A program made the position numbers and the translations under genes. A DNA stretch of 64,000 nucleotides from Moritella yayanosii. Its GTDB lineage: Bacteria; Pseudomonadota; Gammaproteobacteria; Enterobacterales; Moritellaceae. Below the pieces are notes generated by a model. It was not told where the DNA came from. It saw only the letters and a program-made list of their open reading frames with translations, and ran no database searches. Below are positions 8,765 through 17,907 of the stretch, piece by piece. The first letter of the stretch is position 1; each line of letters begins with the position of its first letter. The stretch covers positions 4,154,001 to 4,218,000 of the forward strand of contig NZ_LS483250.1 of assembly GCF_900465055.1 (NCBI RefSeq). Reading direction: 5' to 3'.

Positions 8765-10114
8765 ATGAAATCATTAGAGTTTTATCAATCTACGATTACC
8801 AACTTAAAGCAACTGCCGATGTCGGCAGGGCATATTGATGTTTTATTTTCAGCGCGTGATTTTAAAGCGAAAATATTAGACTTAATTGCTTCATCTTCGA
8901 AACGCATTTATCTTTCGACTTTATATCTTCAAGATGATGATGCAGGTAAAGAAATACTGAATGCGCTGTACCTGGCTCGGGTACATAACCCTGGGTTAGT
9001 GATTAAAGTGTTCGTTGATTTTCATCGTGCGCAGCGAGGACTTATTGGTCAGAAAAATCATGGTGGTAATGCCAAACTTTATAGAGATATGCGTCAAAGA
9101 TTAGGTGATAAAGTAACTATCTTAGGCGTACCAGTGAAAGGCAAAGAAGTGCTGGGGGTCTTGCATCTGAAAGGCTTTATCTTTGATGATAATGTGCTTT
9201 ACAGTGGCGCGAGTATTAATGACATCTATCTACATCAAGCGGATAAATATCGTTGTGATCGTTATCATGTGTTGTACAACCCGGCGTTAGCAGATTCAAT
9301 GACCGCGTATTTAGAAGATTACTTTGTGAGCCAGAGCGCGGTGATCCGACTTGATGAAGATGTGATCCCGTCAAGTAAAGCCTTGAAGCAAGATATTCGT
9401 CAGTTCAAAAAAACGTTACGCAGTGCACAATATCACTATATTAATACCACCCCAGAAAGTAACGAAGTCGGCATCACGCCTATTTCTGGTTTTGGTCGTC
9501 ATGGCAACAAGTTAAATCAAACCATCACTAACTTATTACGTGCAGTAGAAAGCGAAATTACTATTTTTACCCCGTATTTTAATTTGCCGTTATCAATATC
9601 AAAAGATATTAAGCGCCTGTTAAAACGTAATGTGAAAGTAACCTTGGTGATCGGGGATAAAACCGCAAACGATTTCTACATACCACCGTCAGAACCGTTT
9701 AAGGTGATATCAGCACTGCCTTATATTTATGAAACTTACCTGTATAAGTTTGTCAAAACTTGCCAGCCTTATATCGACAAAGGCCTGCTTAATGTGCGTT
9801 TATGGACCGACGAAGGTAACAGCTTCCACCTTAAAGGGTTGTGTTGTGATTATAAGTATCACCTATTAACGGGTAATAACTTAAATCCACGCGCATGGGG
9901 TTTAGATCTCGAGAATGGTATTCTAATTCATGATACTAAGCAGTTATTAAAAGAGACCCTGCAAGCAGAGCAAGAGCATGTGCTGAAAAACACCCGTCGT
10001 ATTAAACACCTTTCTGATTTAGAAAGTATAGCGGACTATCCAGCACCCGTGCAGAAATTTATGCGCCGTATTAAAACTACGCGCTTGGATATGTTACTCA
10101 AACGTATTCTATAA
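8765..10114 (+). CDS. pssA: CDP-diacylglycerol-serine O-phosphatidyltransferase PssA (phospholipase D type)
   Basis: Makes phosphatidylserine from CDP-diacylglycerol and L-serine, the committed step to phosphatidylethanolamine. It has about 449 residues, like the E. coli enzyme (451). It belongs to the phospholipase D superfamily, and both HxK(x)4D motifs are present: HLKGFIFD in the first half and HLKGLCCD in the second, followed by LLTGNNLNPRAWGLD. No membrane segment; the family is peripherally membrane bound. The ATG at 8765 gives MKSLEFYQ; a TTG 12 bp upstream is an alternative. A clear terminator follows, so it is monocistronic. Confidence 0.93.
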   Translation: MKSLEFYQSTITNLKQLPMSAGHIDVLFSARDFKAKILDLIASSSKRIYLSTLYLQDDDAGKEILNALYLARVHNPGLVIKVFVDFHRAQRGLIGQKNHGGNAKLYRDMRQRLGDKVTILGVPVKGKEVLGVLHLKGFIFDDNVLYSGASINDIYLHQADKYRCDRYHVLYNPALADSMTAYLEDYFVSQSAVIRLDEDVIPSSKALKQDIRQFKKTLRSAQYHYINTTPESNEVGITPISGFGRHGNKLNQTITNLLRAVESEITIFTPYFNLPLSISKDIKRLLKRNVKVTLVIGDKTANDFYIPPSEPFKVISALPYIYETYLYKFVKTCQPYIDKGLLNVRLWTDEGNSFHLKGLCCDYKYHLLTGNNLNPRAWGLDLENGILIHDTKQLLKETLQAEQEHVLKNTRRIKHLSDLESIADYPAPVQKFMRRIKTTRLDMLLKRIL

Positions 10115-10143
10115 TATCGCGATTCGTCACGCTTAATGATGAT

Positions 10144-10189
10144 AACAAAGGTTTGTTACTGCTTCGGTAACAAGCCTTTGTCGTTTTTA
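10144..10189 (+). terminator. Rho-independent terminator of pssA
   Basis: Long stem: ACAAAGGTTTGTTAC pairs with GTAACAAGCCTTTGT around a 7-8 base loop containing CTTCG, followed by CGTTTTT. It begins 31 bp after the pssA stop. Confidence 0.85.
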
Positions 10190-10319
10190 ACGATCAGACA
10201 CTGATTGCTATCCCGATAGCATGTAAATTAGTTTCATTCTTAATGATACTTATTGCTCTGTTCTAGCTTGCTGATTATACTCTGGTTAACTATCAAATAA
10301 TTAAATTGGCCGTGATATT

Positions 10320-10631
10320 ATGTTCGGATTTTTAAAACGATTTTTTTCTACTTCTATGGACTCGGATACTAAACCTGTCGACAATACACCGACTGTTGAA
10401 CCAATCGATTACAATGGCTATCTTATCTTTGTGATGCCGAAGGAAGAGGAGGGTCAATACCGTGTCGCGGGTTTAATTGAAAAGCCTGTTGTAGGCGACG
10501 AAGAAGCGGATAATTTAAAGCACGAATTTATTCGTTCTGATGTTTGCATGAGCAAGCCGCAAGCGGAACAAATCACGTTACAAAAATGTAAGTTATTCAT
10601 CGACCAAGTCGGCGATAACATGTTTAAGTAA
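10320..10631 (+). CDS. HlyU family small protein
   Basis: 103 residues resembling the Pfam HlyU family (PF10115, not the ArsR-type HlyU of Vibrio). After a basic N-terminus (GFLKRFFS) and a low-complexity linker, the domain begins near residue 32 with IDYNGYLIFVMPKEEEGQYRV, then AGLIEK, a HEFIRSD segment, and a C-terminal FIDQVGDNMF. No DNA-binding motif is obvious to me, and the regulator name of the family is inherited. It lies 36 bp before msrA on the same strand, so the two may be co-transcribed. Confidence 0.75.
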   Translation: MFGFLKRFFSTSMDSDTKPVDNTPTVEPIDYNGYLIFVMPKEEEGQYRVAGLIEKPVVGDEEADNLKHEFIRSDVCMSKPQAEQITLQKCKLFIDQVGDNMFK

Positions 10632-10667
10632 CGAAGGTCTTTTGAGTCATTAACGCTGGAGTTCACG

Positions 10668-11309
10668 ATGTTTTTTGCAAAAAATAAGTCAACCATGGTT
10701 AGCAAATCGGATGCGTTGCCTGATAACCCAACGGCAATCCCAGTTGATGCGTTACATTATGTGTCAGCCACGAATATGGTGCCGCCTTTTGTAGCCCAAC
10801 ATCAAGTCTGTTATTTCGCGATGGGCTGCTTCTGGGGCGCTGAACGATTATTTTGGTCGGTACCGGGCGTCGTGACAACCGCGGTCGGTTATCAAGGTGG
10901 TTATACTGTGCATCCGCATTATCAACAAGTGTGCTCGGGCCAAACTGGCCATACCGAGTCTGTGTTAGTGGTTTTCGATCCGGAAGTCATTAGCTATGCA
11001 GAACTCCTTATCCTGTTTTGGGAAAACCATCAATCAACACAAGGTATGCGACAGGGGGCTGATCAGGGCACTCAATACCGTTCTGCGTTGTACTGCACTT
11101 CTGCGCAACAATTATCTGAAGCAAAAGCTTCTGCTGTGCATTATCAGCAAGCATTAGTGGATGGCGGCAGTGATGACACCATTACCACCGAAATCGACTT
11201 GGCGGCACCATTTTATTATGCCGAGGCGGATCACCAGCAGTACCTTGCTAAAAATCCACAAGGCTATTGCGGCATAGGCGGCAGTGGCATCTGTTACCTA
11301 GGGAATTAA
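10668..11309 (+). CDS. msrA: Peptide methionine-(S)-sulfoxide reductase MsrA
   Basis: Repairs oxidised methionine in proteins. It has 213 residues, the length of the enteric long form. The catalytic motif GCFWGAERLFW is present with nucleophile Cys54, followed by VVTTAVGYQGGYT and HTESVLVVFDP. The C-terminal resolving cysteines are in YCGIGGSGICYLG. The ribosome site TGGAG lies ahead of the ATG. The downstream M50-type gene begins 2 bp after the stop, so the two are coupled. No signal peptide is seen, so it is cytoplasmic. Confidence 0.95.
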   Translation: MFFAKNKSTMVSKSDALPDNPTAIPVDALHYVSATNMVPPFVAQHQVCYFAMGCFWGAERLFWSVPGVVTTAVGYQGGYTVHPHYQQVCSGQTGHTESVLVVFDPEVISYAELLILFWENHQSTQGMRQGADQGTQYRSALYCTSAQQLSEAKASAVHYQQALVDGGSDDTITTEIDLAAPFYYAEADHQQYLAKNPQGYCGIGGSGICYLGN

Positions 11310-11311
11310 TC

Positions 11312-11953
11312 ATGCAAGCGAGAGATAGGCGAATTCTATTTATATTGGTGTTTACGGTTCTCGCTTTTATGTGGCAAAGCACGTTAATTGCGCCGCTCAA
11401 AATCTTAGTGGTATTTTTGCATGAGCTTAGCCATGCGCTGGCGACTTGGTTAACCGGTGGTAAGGTGGTGGAGTTTGTGGTCTCGGCCTATCAAAGTGGC
11501 CATGTTATCTCGGCGGGTGGCTCGCGGTTTATTATTCTTAGTGCCGGCTATTTGGGCTCGTTACTGTTTGGCTTGTTATTTTATGCGGCCAGCAGTCGTC
11601 GTAAAACCACCGATATTAGCTTAGCGTTATTGGCTATCACCATGTTACTCGTGGCCGTGTTTTTTGGTGGCACCTTGTATACCATAGGTTTTGCGGCCGT
11701 CATCGCCTTGGTGATCATGGTGTTATTAAAGTACGCTAGTGCGGGTATCAAGCAAACCGTGTTATTAGTGTTTGCCAGTGCCAGCATGATTTATGTCCCT
11801 ATCGATATTTGGCAAGATACCATCATGCATAGCGGGTCCTTATCTGATGCGCGTATGTTAGCCAATGAAATGGGCGGTGCGACCTTTATGTGGGGCGGTC
11901 TGTGGTTTGTCGCGAGTTTGTATTTTATTTATTTAACGCTACGTAAATCGTGA
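11312..11953 (+). CDS. M50-type membrane metallopeptidase family protein
   Basis: 213-residue integral membrane protein with about six hydrophobic segments. A zinc-binding HExxH motif (H37-ELS-H41) lies inside the second membrane segment, as in M50/S2P-like peptidases (Pfam peptidase M50B type). Later conserved glycines (SAGYLGSLLFG) resemble the family. The third zinc ligand is not obvious, so catalysis is unproven. The ATG at 11312 follows the msrA stop by 2 bp. The 3' end overlaps the convergent phosphopantetheinyl transferase gene by 25 bp. Confidence 0.75.
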   Translation: MQARDRRILFILVFTVLAFMWQSTLIAPLKILVVFLHELSHALATWLTGGKVVEFVVSAYQSGHVISAGGSRFIILSAGYLGSLLFGLLFYAASSRRKTTDISLALLAITMLLVAVFFGGTLYTIGFAAVIALVIMVLLKYASAGIKQTVLLVFASASMIYVPIDIWQDTIMHSGSLSDARMLANEMGGATFMWGGLWFVASLYFIYLTLRKS

Positions 11954-12792
11954 TTAAAGAGCGCCGTTAATACCTTAATATCGGTACCGACGTGAGTATT
12001 GCTACCAGTATTAATCGACGTATTGTCAGTGACTTCAAGGTTGCTGATGATACTGATATCAAACGCTTGCTCGACCGCTTCATAACAACCTGAGTGTACA
12101 TGCAATTGCTGGCAATGCTCAAAGACGTTATCCCGCAGTAATTTGGCGATAGGTTGTTTAATGGCTTTGGCTAGCGCTTCTTTTAACGTCCATATGCGAT
12201 ACAACGCCTTGGCGTGCACCGCTTTGCCCATCTCTTCGGCAACTGCCTCAACTTGGCCCATACAGGCGTGTAATTCGTCACTATGATAGTAATGCTTGGC
12301 GATTTTTTCGAGCGAACGCTTGGTCGAGATCCATTCTAAATCCACACCCAGTTGCAGTGGTTTTATTGTTAATGCTTGCGTCGCTGCATGCTTTACCGGT
12401 ACGAGGGCAACCAGCACTTGGCCATGTGAGTGAGAAATACAACTGTGCAGTGCGATAACCTCACCATGCTGATATACCTTTAAGCAAGTATCCTTATCAT
12501 CGAACAGCACCGCCAGTGAATCAAAATTATAGCCTAAACATTGGCTCGCATAGGTCTTAATGATAACGCGACTTGTGAGGTATTCTTGCTTTGCTTGTGG
12601 CTGTTTACGTTTCGCAAATATGACCTGTTCTTGTGGGTGTAAATACTGCGCTGCCAGCTCGGTGATCTGTTCGCTAGCAATGTTGTTACTGTTAAACAAG
12701 TAAATATCAATACCGACATCGGCACTGACTGGAAAGTCGCTATGCGAGCTGAAGGTAAGTTGCTGACTGAAGAATGCGGCAGTGTGTGGCAT
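11929..12792 (-). CDS. pfaE: 4'-phosphopantetheinyl transferase, PfaE-like
   Basis: Moves the phosphopantetheine arm of CoA onto carrier-protein serines. It has 287 residues and is Sfp-like in size, larger than AcpS. Magnesium-binding motifs are visible: GVDLEWI (near residue 147) and RIWTLKEALAKAI, the WxxKEA signature. No carrier-protein or synthase gene lies nearby. In Moritella marina a stand-alone gene, pfaE, encodes the transferase that activates the Pfa polyunsaturated fatty-acid synthase, and this gene is my best candidate for it. The symbol is an inference; a siderophore-type transferase is the alternative. The upstream gene on the same strand is 54 bp away. Confidence 0.72.
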   Translation of the reverse strand: MPHTAAFFSQQLTFSSHSDFPVSADVGIDIYLFNSNNIASEQITELAAQYLHPQEQVIFAKRKQPQAKQEYLTSRVIIKTYASQCLGYNFDSLAVLFDDKDTCLKVYQHGEVIALHSCISHSHGQVLVALVPVKHAATQALTIKPLQLGVDLEWISTKRSLEKIAKHYYHSDELHACMGQVEAVAEEMGKAVHAKALYRIWTLKEALAKAIKQPIAKLLRDNVFEHCQQLHVHSGCYEAVEQAFDISIISNLEVTDNTSINTGSNTHVGTDIKVLTALFNHDLRSVK

Positions 12793-12846
12793 TAAAGATG
12801 AGACCGTTATAGTGCTGTGGGCAGAAAGTATAACAATCTCTTGCCA

Positions 12847-13395
12847 CTACTTCAGTAAACCTTGTAATTTTCTTTGCTGTCGAATCAGCCATTCAGGTGT
12901 TGTTGTGGTCATTCCCTCTGGTTTTAAAGCGGGGTGGGATACCATCATTTTATTAATGGTTAATTCTTGTTGTTGTTCGATGTCGATAAATAATATGGTC
13001 TTGCCATTTTCGAGGGATTGTTTGAATGCTTGGCTATTAATATTGGGTAGCTGAATACCCATGTGATCACCTTCCCAAGTGCAAAAAACCAGCACTACCA
13101 AGGCGAACATAATAAGCGGCATGCCACCCAGAGGGCCATTATACCAGCCTTGAAAATAAGTCAGTAACAAGATGGTGACAGCGAACACAATACCAATGGC
13201 AGCCCCGATATCACCACTCTTAATTAAGCCTTTCTTCAGTGAGTTATCCACTTCGTATAAATGATGATGACCTAAGGATTTATTATCATTGGTTAAGGTA
13301 TGAATATGGTCTTTAGCTATGCCATAGGATTGCAATTCATGTTCGATTATCTCCAGTTCATCCTGAGAGTCGACGATATAGTAATGCCTTAACAT
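12847..13395 (-). CDS. Small two-helix membrane protein, unknown function
   Basis: 182 residues from the ATG at 13395 (MLRHYYIVDSQDEL), preceded by a GGTGG ribosome site; 16 more codons are open upstream without support. The first 60 residues look like a small soluble alpha/beta domain similar in pattern to stress proteins of the YflT/GSP17M type (YIVDSQ, ELQSYGIAKDHIHTLT). Two membrane segments follow (about residues 62-82 and 91-108), then a cytoplasmic C-terminus. Homologues in marine gammaproteobacteria often carry misleading names about cell division. I do not know its function. Possibly transcribed with the transferase gene downstream. Confidence 0.65.
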   Translation of the reverse strand: MLRHYYIVDSQDELEIIEHELQSYGIAKDHIHTLTNDNKSLGHHHLYEVDNSLKKGLIKSGDIGAAIGIVFAVTILLLTYFQGWYNGPLGGMPLIMFALVVLVFCTWEGDHMGIQLPNINSQAFKQSLENGKTILFIDIEQQQELTINKMMVSHPALKPEGMTTTTPEWLIRQQRKLQGLLK

Positions 13396-13467
13396 GGTAA
13401 CCACCTTACAGCACAATGCCGTGATAATAACGTCAGTAGACAACCTTATTATTATAGTTGAAAACAG

Positions 13468-14090
13468 CTATATCAGAAGAAACTTATAACCTAATGAGGC
13501 CATCAGTAACATCAAGGACACGGATAATGTTTTACGCACAAGGCAGGGCTAGCATGTAAAGTAATTTACCTGCCAGCATAAACGCAATTAACGCGCCGAT
13601 ATTTGACGAAAAGTTGAATAGCTTAGAGGTTGCCGATGCTGACACTAAATCAAATTTCAACAAGTAATGCAGCACTAAGATCAAGAAACTGCCGGTACCA
13701 GGACCAAAGAAACCATCATAAAAACCAATCACGAACACCGATGGGCAACATGCCAAGGATTATCTTACCGACAGTATCAGGATCAAAGTAGAGGATCGAT
13801 TCAGCACCTATGTAGGCACCAATTAATCCAGCGGGGATCCCGGATGCCACTGCAGTCCAAATCACCTTCTTGTTTTTGACAAAATTGCGTATCGCTGCAA
13901 TCGTGCCGAGTGTACTGACTATCTTTTCTTGCCCCAACGCGACCTGTGGCGGTAACCCCGCTAAGATGAAGGAAGGCACCAGTATTAAGCCGCCTCCGCC
14001 TGCGACACTATCAATAAAGCCCGCCGCAAAAGCGGATGCCATTAACGCCAGTAGTATCCATAGCGTGATATCTGCACCAAAAATTTCCAT
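13468..14090 (-). pseudogene. TauE/SafE family permease, decayed by two internal deletions
   Basis: Family role: anion or sulfite/sulfonate export or uptake at the inner membrane. From the ATG at 14090 the frame reads a good N-terminal half (MEIFGADITLW, FIDSVAGGGGL, LPPQVALGQEKIVST) up to KIILGMLP. It then leaves frame and stops at 13716. A second frame resumes with VFVIGFYDGFFGPGTG and SKLFNFSSNIGAL and ends at 13532. A third frame (VRKTLSVSLMLLMASLGYKF) restores the family C-terminus and stops at 13468. About 35 residues are missing at the first junction and roughly 25-30 at the second. The coding capacity is about 207 codons versus about 250. It is almost certainly non-functional. Confidence 0.85.
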
Positions 14091-14116
14091 TTTAATATTC
14101 TCCTACGTTGTTATCT

Positions 14117-14998
14117 TTAGACTGATTTTAGCGCGTTAGCTTTGATGAGAATTGATGTGTCCATATTCCCCAGTCCGTGTTGCTGTAATATCTCGTAATC
14201 ACTATCGACTTGACTCGTTAAAGGTAATTGCAGTTGATAGCGTTCAGCTTCGTCTAAGCAGATCCCTAGATCTTTCCTCATTAGGTTGATCGCAAAGCCA
14301 AAATCAAACTGATCGTTTGCCATCGTTTCTGCACGGTTTTCCATCTGCCATGATCCCGCTGCGCCATGCTTAAGCGTTTCTACTACTTGTGCTACATCTA
14401 ATGATGCCTTTTCCGCTAACGTTAATGCTTCACTTAAACCTTGTAAAACCCCAGCAATACATATTTGATTTACCATTTTACAACGTTGTCCCTGACCGTG
14501 ATTGCCGAGTAACGTGGACTGTTTTGCATAAGCGTTAAGCACAGGTTGAAGTGTTGTGAAAGTCTCCGTGTTACCGCCACACATGACGGTTAACGTGCCA
14601 TTTTCGGCACCTGCTTGCCCACCTGAAACGGGCGCATCCATAAATTCAACATCATGGTTTGCACATGCTGCGGCTAACTCGATGGCAAGCTGCGCTGATG
14701 TGGTGGTGTGATCGACTAAGATCGCGCCCGGTTTGAGGCTGGCCAATACGCCTGATTCACCGTATACCACGCTGCGTACATCGTCATCGTTACCAACACA
14801 AATGAACACGATATCTGCGTTTTCTGCCGCTTCTTTAGGGGACGTAGCCAATTCCCCTTGATAGTCATTTACCCATTTCATGGCTTTTTCGGTGGTACGA
14901 TTGAATACCGTTGTTTTATATCCTGCACGTTTTAAATAACCCGCCATTGGGTAGCCCATCACCCCAAGACCAACAAACGCAATGCTTAAAGAATTCAT
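14117..14998 (-). CDS. NAD(P)-dependent oxidoreductase, 3-hydroxyisobutyrate dehydrogenase family
   Basis: 293-residue beta-hydroxyacid dehydrogenase. The N-terminal Rossmann motif is FVGLGVMGYPMAGYL. The substrate-site motif is DAPVSGGQAGAENGTL and the catalytic lysine motif is GNHGQGQRCKMVNQ. Possible reactions are oxidation of 3-hydroxyisobutyrate or reduction of tartronate semialdehyde or other beta-keto acids; the exact substrate cannot be read from sequence. The start at 14998 has a GGAG ribosome site 9 bases upstream. It is divergent from a MocR-type regulator, which may control it. Confidence 0.88.
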   Translation of the reverse strand: MNSLSIAFVGLGVMGYPMAGYLKRAGYKTTVFNRTTEKAMKWVNDYQGELATSPKEAAENADIVFICVGNDDDVRSVVYGESGVLASLKPGAILVDHTTTSAQLAIELAAACANHDVEFMDAPVSGGQAGAENGTLTVMCGGNTETFTTLQPVLNAYAKQSTLLGNHGQGQRCKMVNQICIAGVLQGLSEALTLAEKASLDVAQVVETLKHGAAGSWQMENRAETMANDQFDFGFAINLMRKDLGICLDEAERYQLQLPLTSQVDSDYEILQQHGLGNMDTSILIKANALKSV

Positions 14999-15213
14999 AT
15001 CTATACTCCAACTTACCAATGACATATGTCAATTTGTATTTATAACTTATTGCATTACCTCGTGATAAGTCAATTGTTTTGTACAATTAATTAACAAATA
15101 TAATTGTACAAATAGGTAAATGTAATGGATCTAGCGCTGTATGTTTTATTTCAGCGAGGTAAACTAAGGGCAATCAAGATTATGTTTTTGCAGTGTTCAC
15201 TAGAGGCAAGTTA

Positions 15214-16560
15214 ATGAGTGATATTAAGTTTCGACAAATAGCCGAAACCATTGAAACTAGAATTAATACTGGTGTGTATCAACCGAATACTAAATTACCG
15301 CCACATCGGGTGCTCGCTGATGAGCTTGAGACTACGCCGACAACGGTGTCTAAGGCCTATAAATTATTGGCAGAGAAACATAAAGTTGAATCCTTTGTTG
15401 GGCGAGGCACGTTTGTCTGTGGTAATTCTGAATTGGAAACTGTGATCCAAGCATCAAAGGGTGATACTGATTATAACTTTTCGATTTTACAGCCTTGCTT
15501 AAAATATAATGTCTTACCCTTGCAGGCGGCTTTTCAACAAACCTATGCGGCGTTGCCGAGTGAGTTATTAGGCTATATCGAACATAGCGGGCATTTATCC
15601 CACCGAGAAGCAGGTGTGAAGTGGGCGGCGGAATTTGGTTTGTCGGTTTTAGACCCTAACGACATATTACTCGCCAGTGGCGCGCAGAATGCGCTGGAAA
15701 TATTGATCCAGACCTATACTAATCCCGGTGATTGCATTGCTGTCGAAGCATTTACGTACCCTGGCATTCTCTCTATTGCTAATTTATTGGGTCGCCGTAT
15801 TGTTGACGTCGCGATGGATAGTGAAGGCATGTGCCCGATTGCACTTAAAGATACTATTCTTAACGATAAGCCGAAAGTAGTGGTGATTGTGCCGTCACAT
15901 CAAAATCCGACGGGCGTGACTATGCCGCAAGCGCGCAGAGAAGCAATTGCCAAGGTGATTGCAGCTGGCGATATTTGGTTATTAGAAGATGACATTTACG
16001 GCTTCTTGAACCCAGTGACGATCCCTGCTATTACCAATTATATACCGGAAAAAAGCTTTCATATTACCAGTTTGTCGAAGGCGATTAGCCCGGCGTTACG
16101 TTGTGCATTTATTAAAGCACCTAAAAGCGAAATACGTAAAATTGGCGCATGTATCCGTACTTCTATTTGGTTGGCGTCACCGCTAAACTTTGCTGTGGCA
16201 ACACAATTAATTAACTCTGGTGAAGCCTTTGCGATGGCGCATCAACAAAAATTATTGGCGGCGCAACGACAACAGTTTGTGACCGAGCAACTTGGGTTCT
16301 TAGCTTGCTCGAGTCAACCGACAAGTTACCATATTTGGGTGGCATTACCGGCGCATTGGCGACAAGAGCATTTTGTGATGGAAGCGAAAAACCAGCAATT
16401 ATTGGTGAGTAGCGGTGGTTATTTCTCGCAACAGAGTGATAAAAGTAACCATATCCGTTTATCATTAATGGCGATAGATGACGAGCAACGCTTCCAGCAA
16501 GGTGTTGTATCACTAGCTAATTTACTCAAAGATGGGCAGGGTTCACACTTCCTGTTTTAA
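15214..16560 (+). CDS. MocR/PdxR-type transcriptional regulator (GntR HTH + aminotransferase fold)
   Basis: 448 residues. The N-terminal GntR winged helix spans about residues 1-70: FRQIAETIETRINTG, then KLPPHRVLADEL and TPTTVSKAYKLLAEK. The rest is a class I aminotransferase-like domain with the PLP lysine in ITSLSKAISPALRC and the NPTG loop in HQNPTGVTM. Such proteins sense PLP or an amino-acid adduct and regulate neighbouring genes. The ATG at 15214 has an AGAGGCAAG ribosome site; a GTG 21 bp upstream is less likely. The divergent dehydrogenase gene is the obvious candidate target, by inference from position. Confidence 0.9.
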   Translation: MSDIKFRQIAETIETRINTGVYQPNTKLPPHRVLADELETTPTTVSKAYKLLAEKHKVESFVGRGTFVCGNSELETVIQASKGDTDYNFSILQPCLKYNVLPLQAAFQQTYAALPSELLGYIEHSGHLSHREAGVKWAAEFGLSVLDPNDILLASGAQNALEILIQTYTNPGDCIAVEAFTYPGILSIANLLGRRIVDVAMDSEGMCPIALKDTILNDKPKVVVIVPSHQNPTGVTMPQARREAIAKVIAAGDIWLLEDDIYGFLNPVTIPAITNYIPEKSFHITSLSKAISPALRCAFIKAPKSEIRKIGACIRTSIWLASPLNFAVATQLINSGEAFAMAHQQKLLAAQRQQFVTEQLGFLACSSQPTSYHIWVALPAHWRQEHFVMEAKNQQLLVSSGGYFSQQSDKSNHIRLSLMAIDDEQRFQQGVVSLANLLKDGQGSHFLF

Positions 16561-16617
16561 TAATTTTAACTGTTCATAATGTAGACCCATAATACGACAT
16601 GAGACTAAGGAGAGTTT

Positions 16618-17250
16618 ATGTTGAAAAATACGATAACCGGCATACTTATTTTAAGTTGTTCTGGCTGTGTTTTATTAGAAAAAAAAGATCCCATACCAGT
16701 CATTGATCCGGCGGATGCAGAAGTCCCAGTATTATTAATGCCAACAGCAACGGCAATCTCCGCCGCAGAATGTGCCGGTGATATGGAGTTACCCGTCGAG
16801 TTGAGTCGTAAATTTACTGCAGTATCAGATCCAGAATTGTTGGCGCAATCTATCGGTGACGCCAATGAAGGCAAACTTTGTCAGGGTCAGGTTTATGTTG
16901 CCAAACAGAACACCCAAGTTATGTTATTTCGTGGTTGGAATGCTAGCAACCCTGCCAGTGAATTTGGTGAGTGGTGGGCATTAAAGAGTCCCCGTGGCCA
17001 AATCGCGCAATATCGCAGTGATTATCAAATATGTTATCAATGGTCACCGTTAGATAAAATGACTCTGTGTAGTCTAAAAGCTGGCGCGAAAGTGGTGATA
17101 GGTACTGGCCAAAGTGCCACGTGTTCGTCATACCTTGATTATCCAAGCTCAGCGAAGAAACAAGTCTACCTTGTCAACGCTAATGCGGATCTGTTTGATT
17201 GCTCAAGTTATAACGCCGAGTTTAATTGGACGCCCATTATTAGTAATTAA
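16618..17250 (+). CDS. Predicted lipoprotein, unknown function
   Basis: 210 residues with a short hydrophobic N-terminus and a lipoprotein-like cysteine (ILSC14 or CSGC17), so probably membrane-anchored on the periplasmic side. After a proline-rich linker (residues 25-45) there is a cysteine-containing globular part with several pairs (ECAG, LCQGQ, CYQW, LCSLK, TCSSYLDY, FDCSSY), which suggests disulfides. I do not recognise a family. It has a good ribosome site (AAGGAGAG) and ends convergent to yfbR. Confidence 0.6.
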   Translation: MLKNTITGILILSCSGCVLLEKKDPIPVIDPADAEVPVLLMPTATAISAAECAGDMELPVELSRKFTAVSDPELLAQSIGDANEGKLCQGQVYVAKQNTQVMLFRGWNASNPASEFGEWWALKSPRGQIAQYRSDYQICYQWSPLDKMTLCSLKAGAKVVIGTGQSATCSSYLDYPSSAKKQVYLVNANADLFDCSSYNAEFNWTPIISN

Positions 17251-17328
17251 CAATTAATTAATTAATAGCAGTAGCATGAATGATAGTAGGGCAGTTAGTT
17301 CTAATTGCCCACTGCAAACCAAGTGGTA

Positions 17329-17907
17329 TTAATCCATATCATCAAACGGCTGACCAATACTCGGCAAGAATACATCGATGAAATAACGGATCTCATCAGT
17401 CATGCGCTCGTCTAGCGCGGTTTGACAGCGTATTTTAGCTTTCGCAAATTCATGATTGCCGCAACTTTCTTCTTCAATACACTTCATATGCGCACAGAGA
17501 ATATCCGCATCTTTGACTAAGGTTTTATAGACAGGATCAAGGTCGGGTGTCGATAATAATGGCTTATACGCGTCACGTAATTCTGCTGGCAGCATATCCA
17601 ATAAGGTCTTCTCAGCCGCCAATTCAATCTTGTTATATTCACGAATAATGGCTTTGTTGTAATACTTCACTGGGGTAGGTAAGTCGCCTGTGAGCACTTC
17701 GGTGGTATCGTGAAACAGTGCCATCGACGCAGCTTTGTCAGGATCATAGCTTTTACCGTAATAAGTATTACCGATCATCGCAAGTCCGTGGGCAACCATA
17801 GCAACCTGTAAACTGTGTTCGGCTATATTTTCATGGGTGACGTTACGCATCAGCGGCCAACGGTAAATTAACTTCATACGGGCAAGGTGGGCAAAAAAAT
17901 GGCTCAT
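17329..17907 (-). CDS. yfbR: 5'-deoxynucleotidase YfbR
   Basis: HD-domain phosphatase that dephosphorylates deoxyribonucleoside 5'-monophosphates, helping to balance dNMP pools. It has 192 residues. Metal-binding histidines and aspartates are present: ENIAEHSLQVAMVAHG early, then ALFHDTTEVLTGDLPTPVKY, and a distal VKDADILCAHMKC. The start at 17907 (MSHFFAHLARM) matches the family and has a GGAG ribosome site; eight more codons upstream are open but unsupported. Confidence 0.93.
   Translation of the reverse strand: MSHFFAHLARMKLIYRWPLMRNVTHENIAEHSLQVAMVAHGLAMIGNTYYGKSYDPDKAASMALFHDTTEVLTGDLPTPVKYYNKAIIREYNKIELAAEKTLLDMLPAELRDAYKPLLSTPDLDPVYKTLVKDADILCAHMKCIEEESCGNHEFAKAKIRCQTALDERMTDEIRYFIDVFLPSIGQPFDDMD

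Noticed and set aside
16534-16541. GGGCAGGG octamer (KOPS-like)
   Set aside because: A single octamer can occur by chance, and one window cannot show orientation bias.
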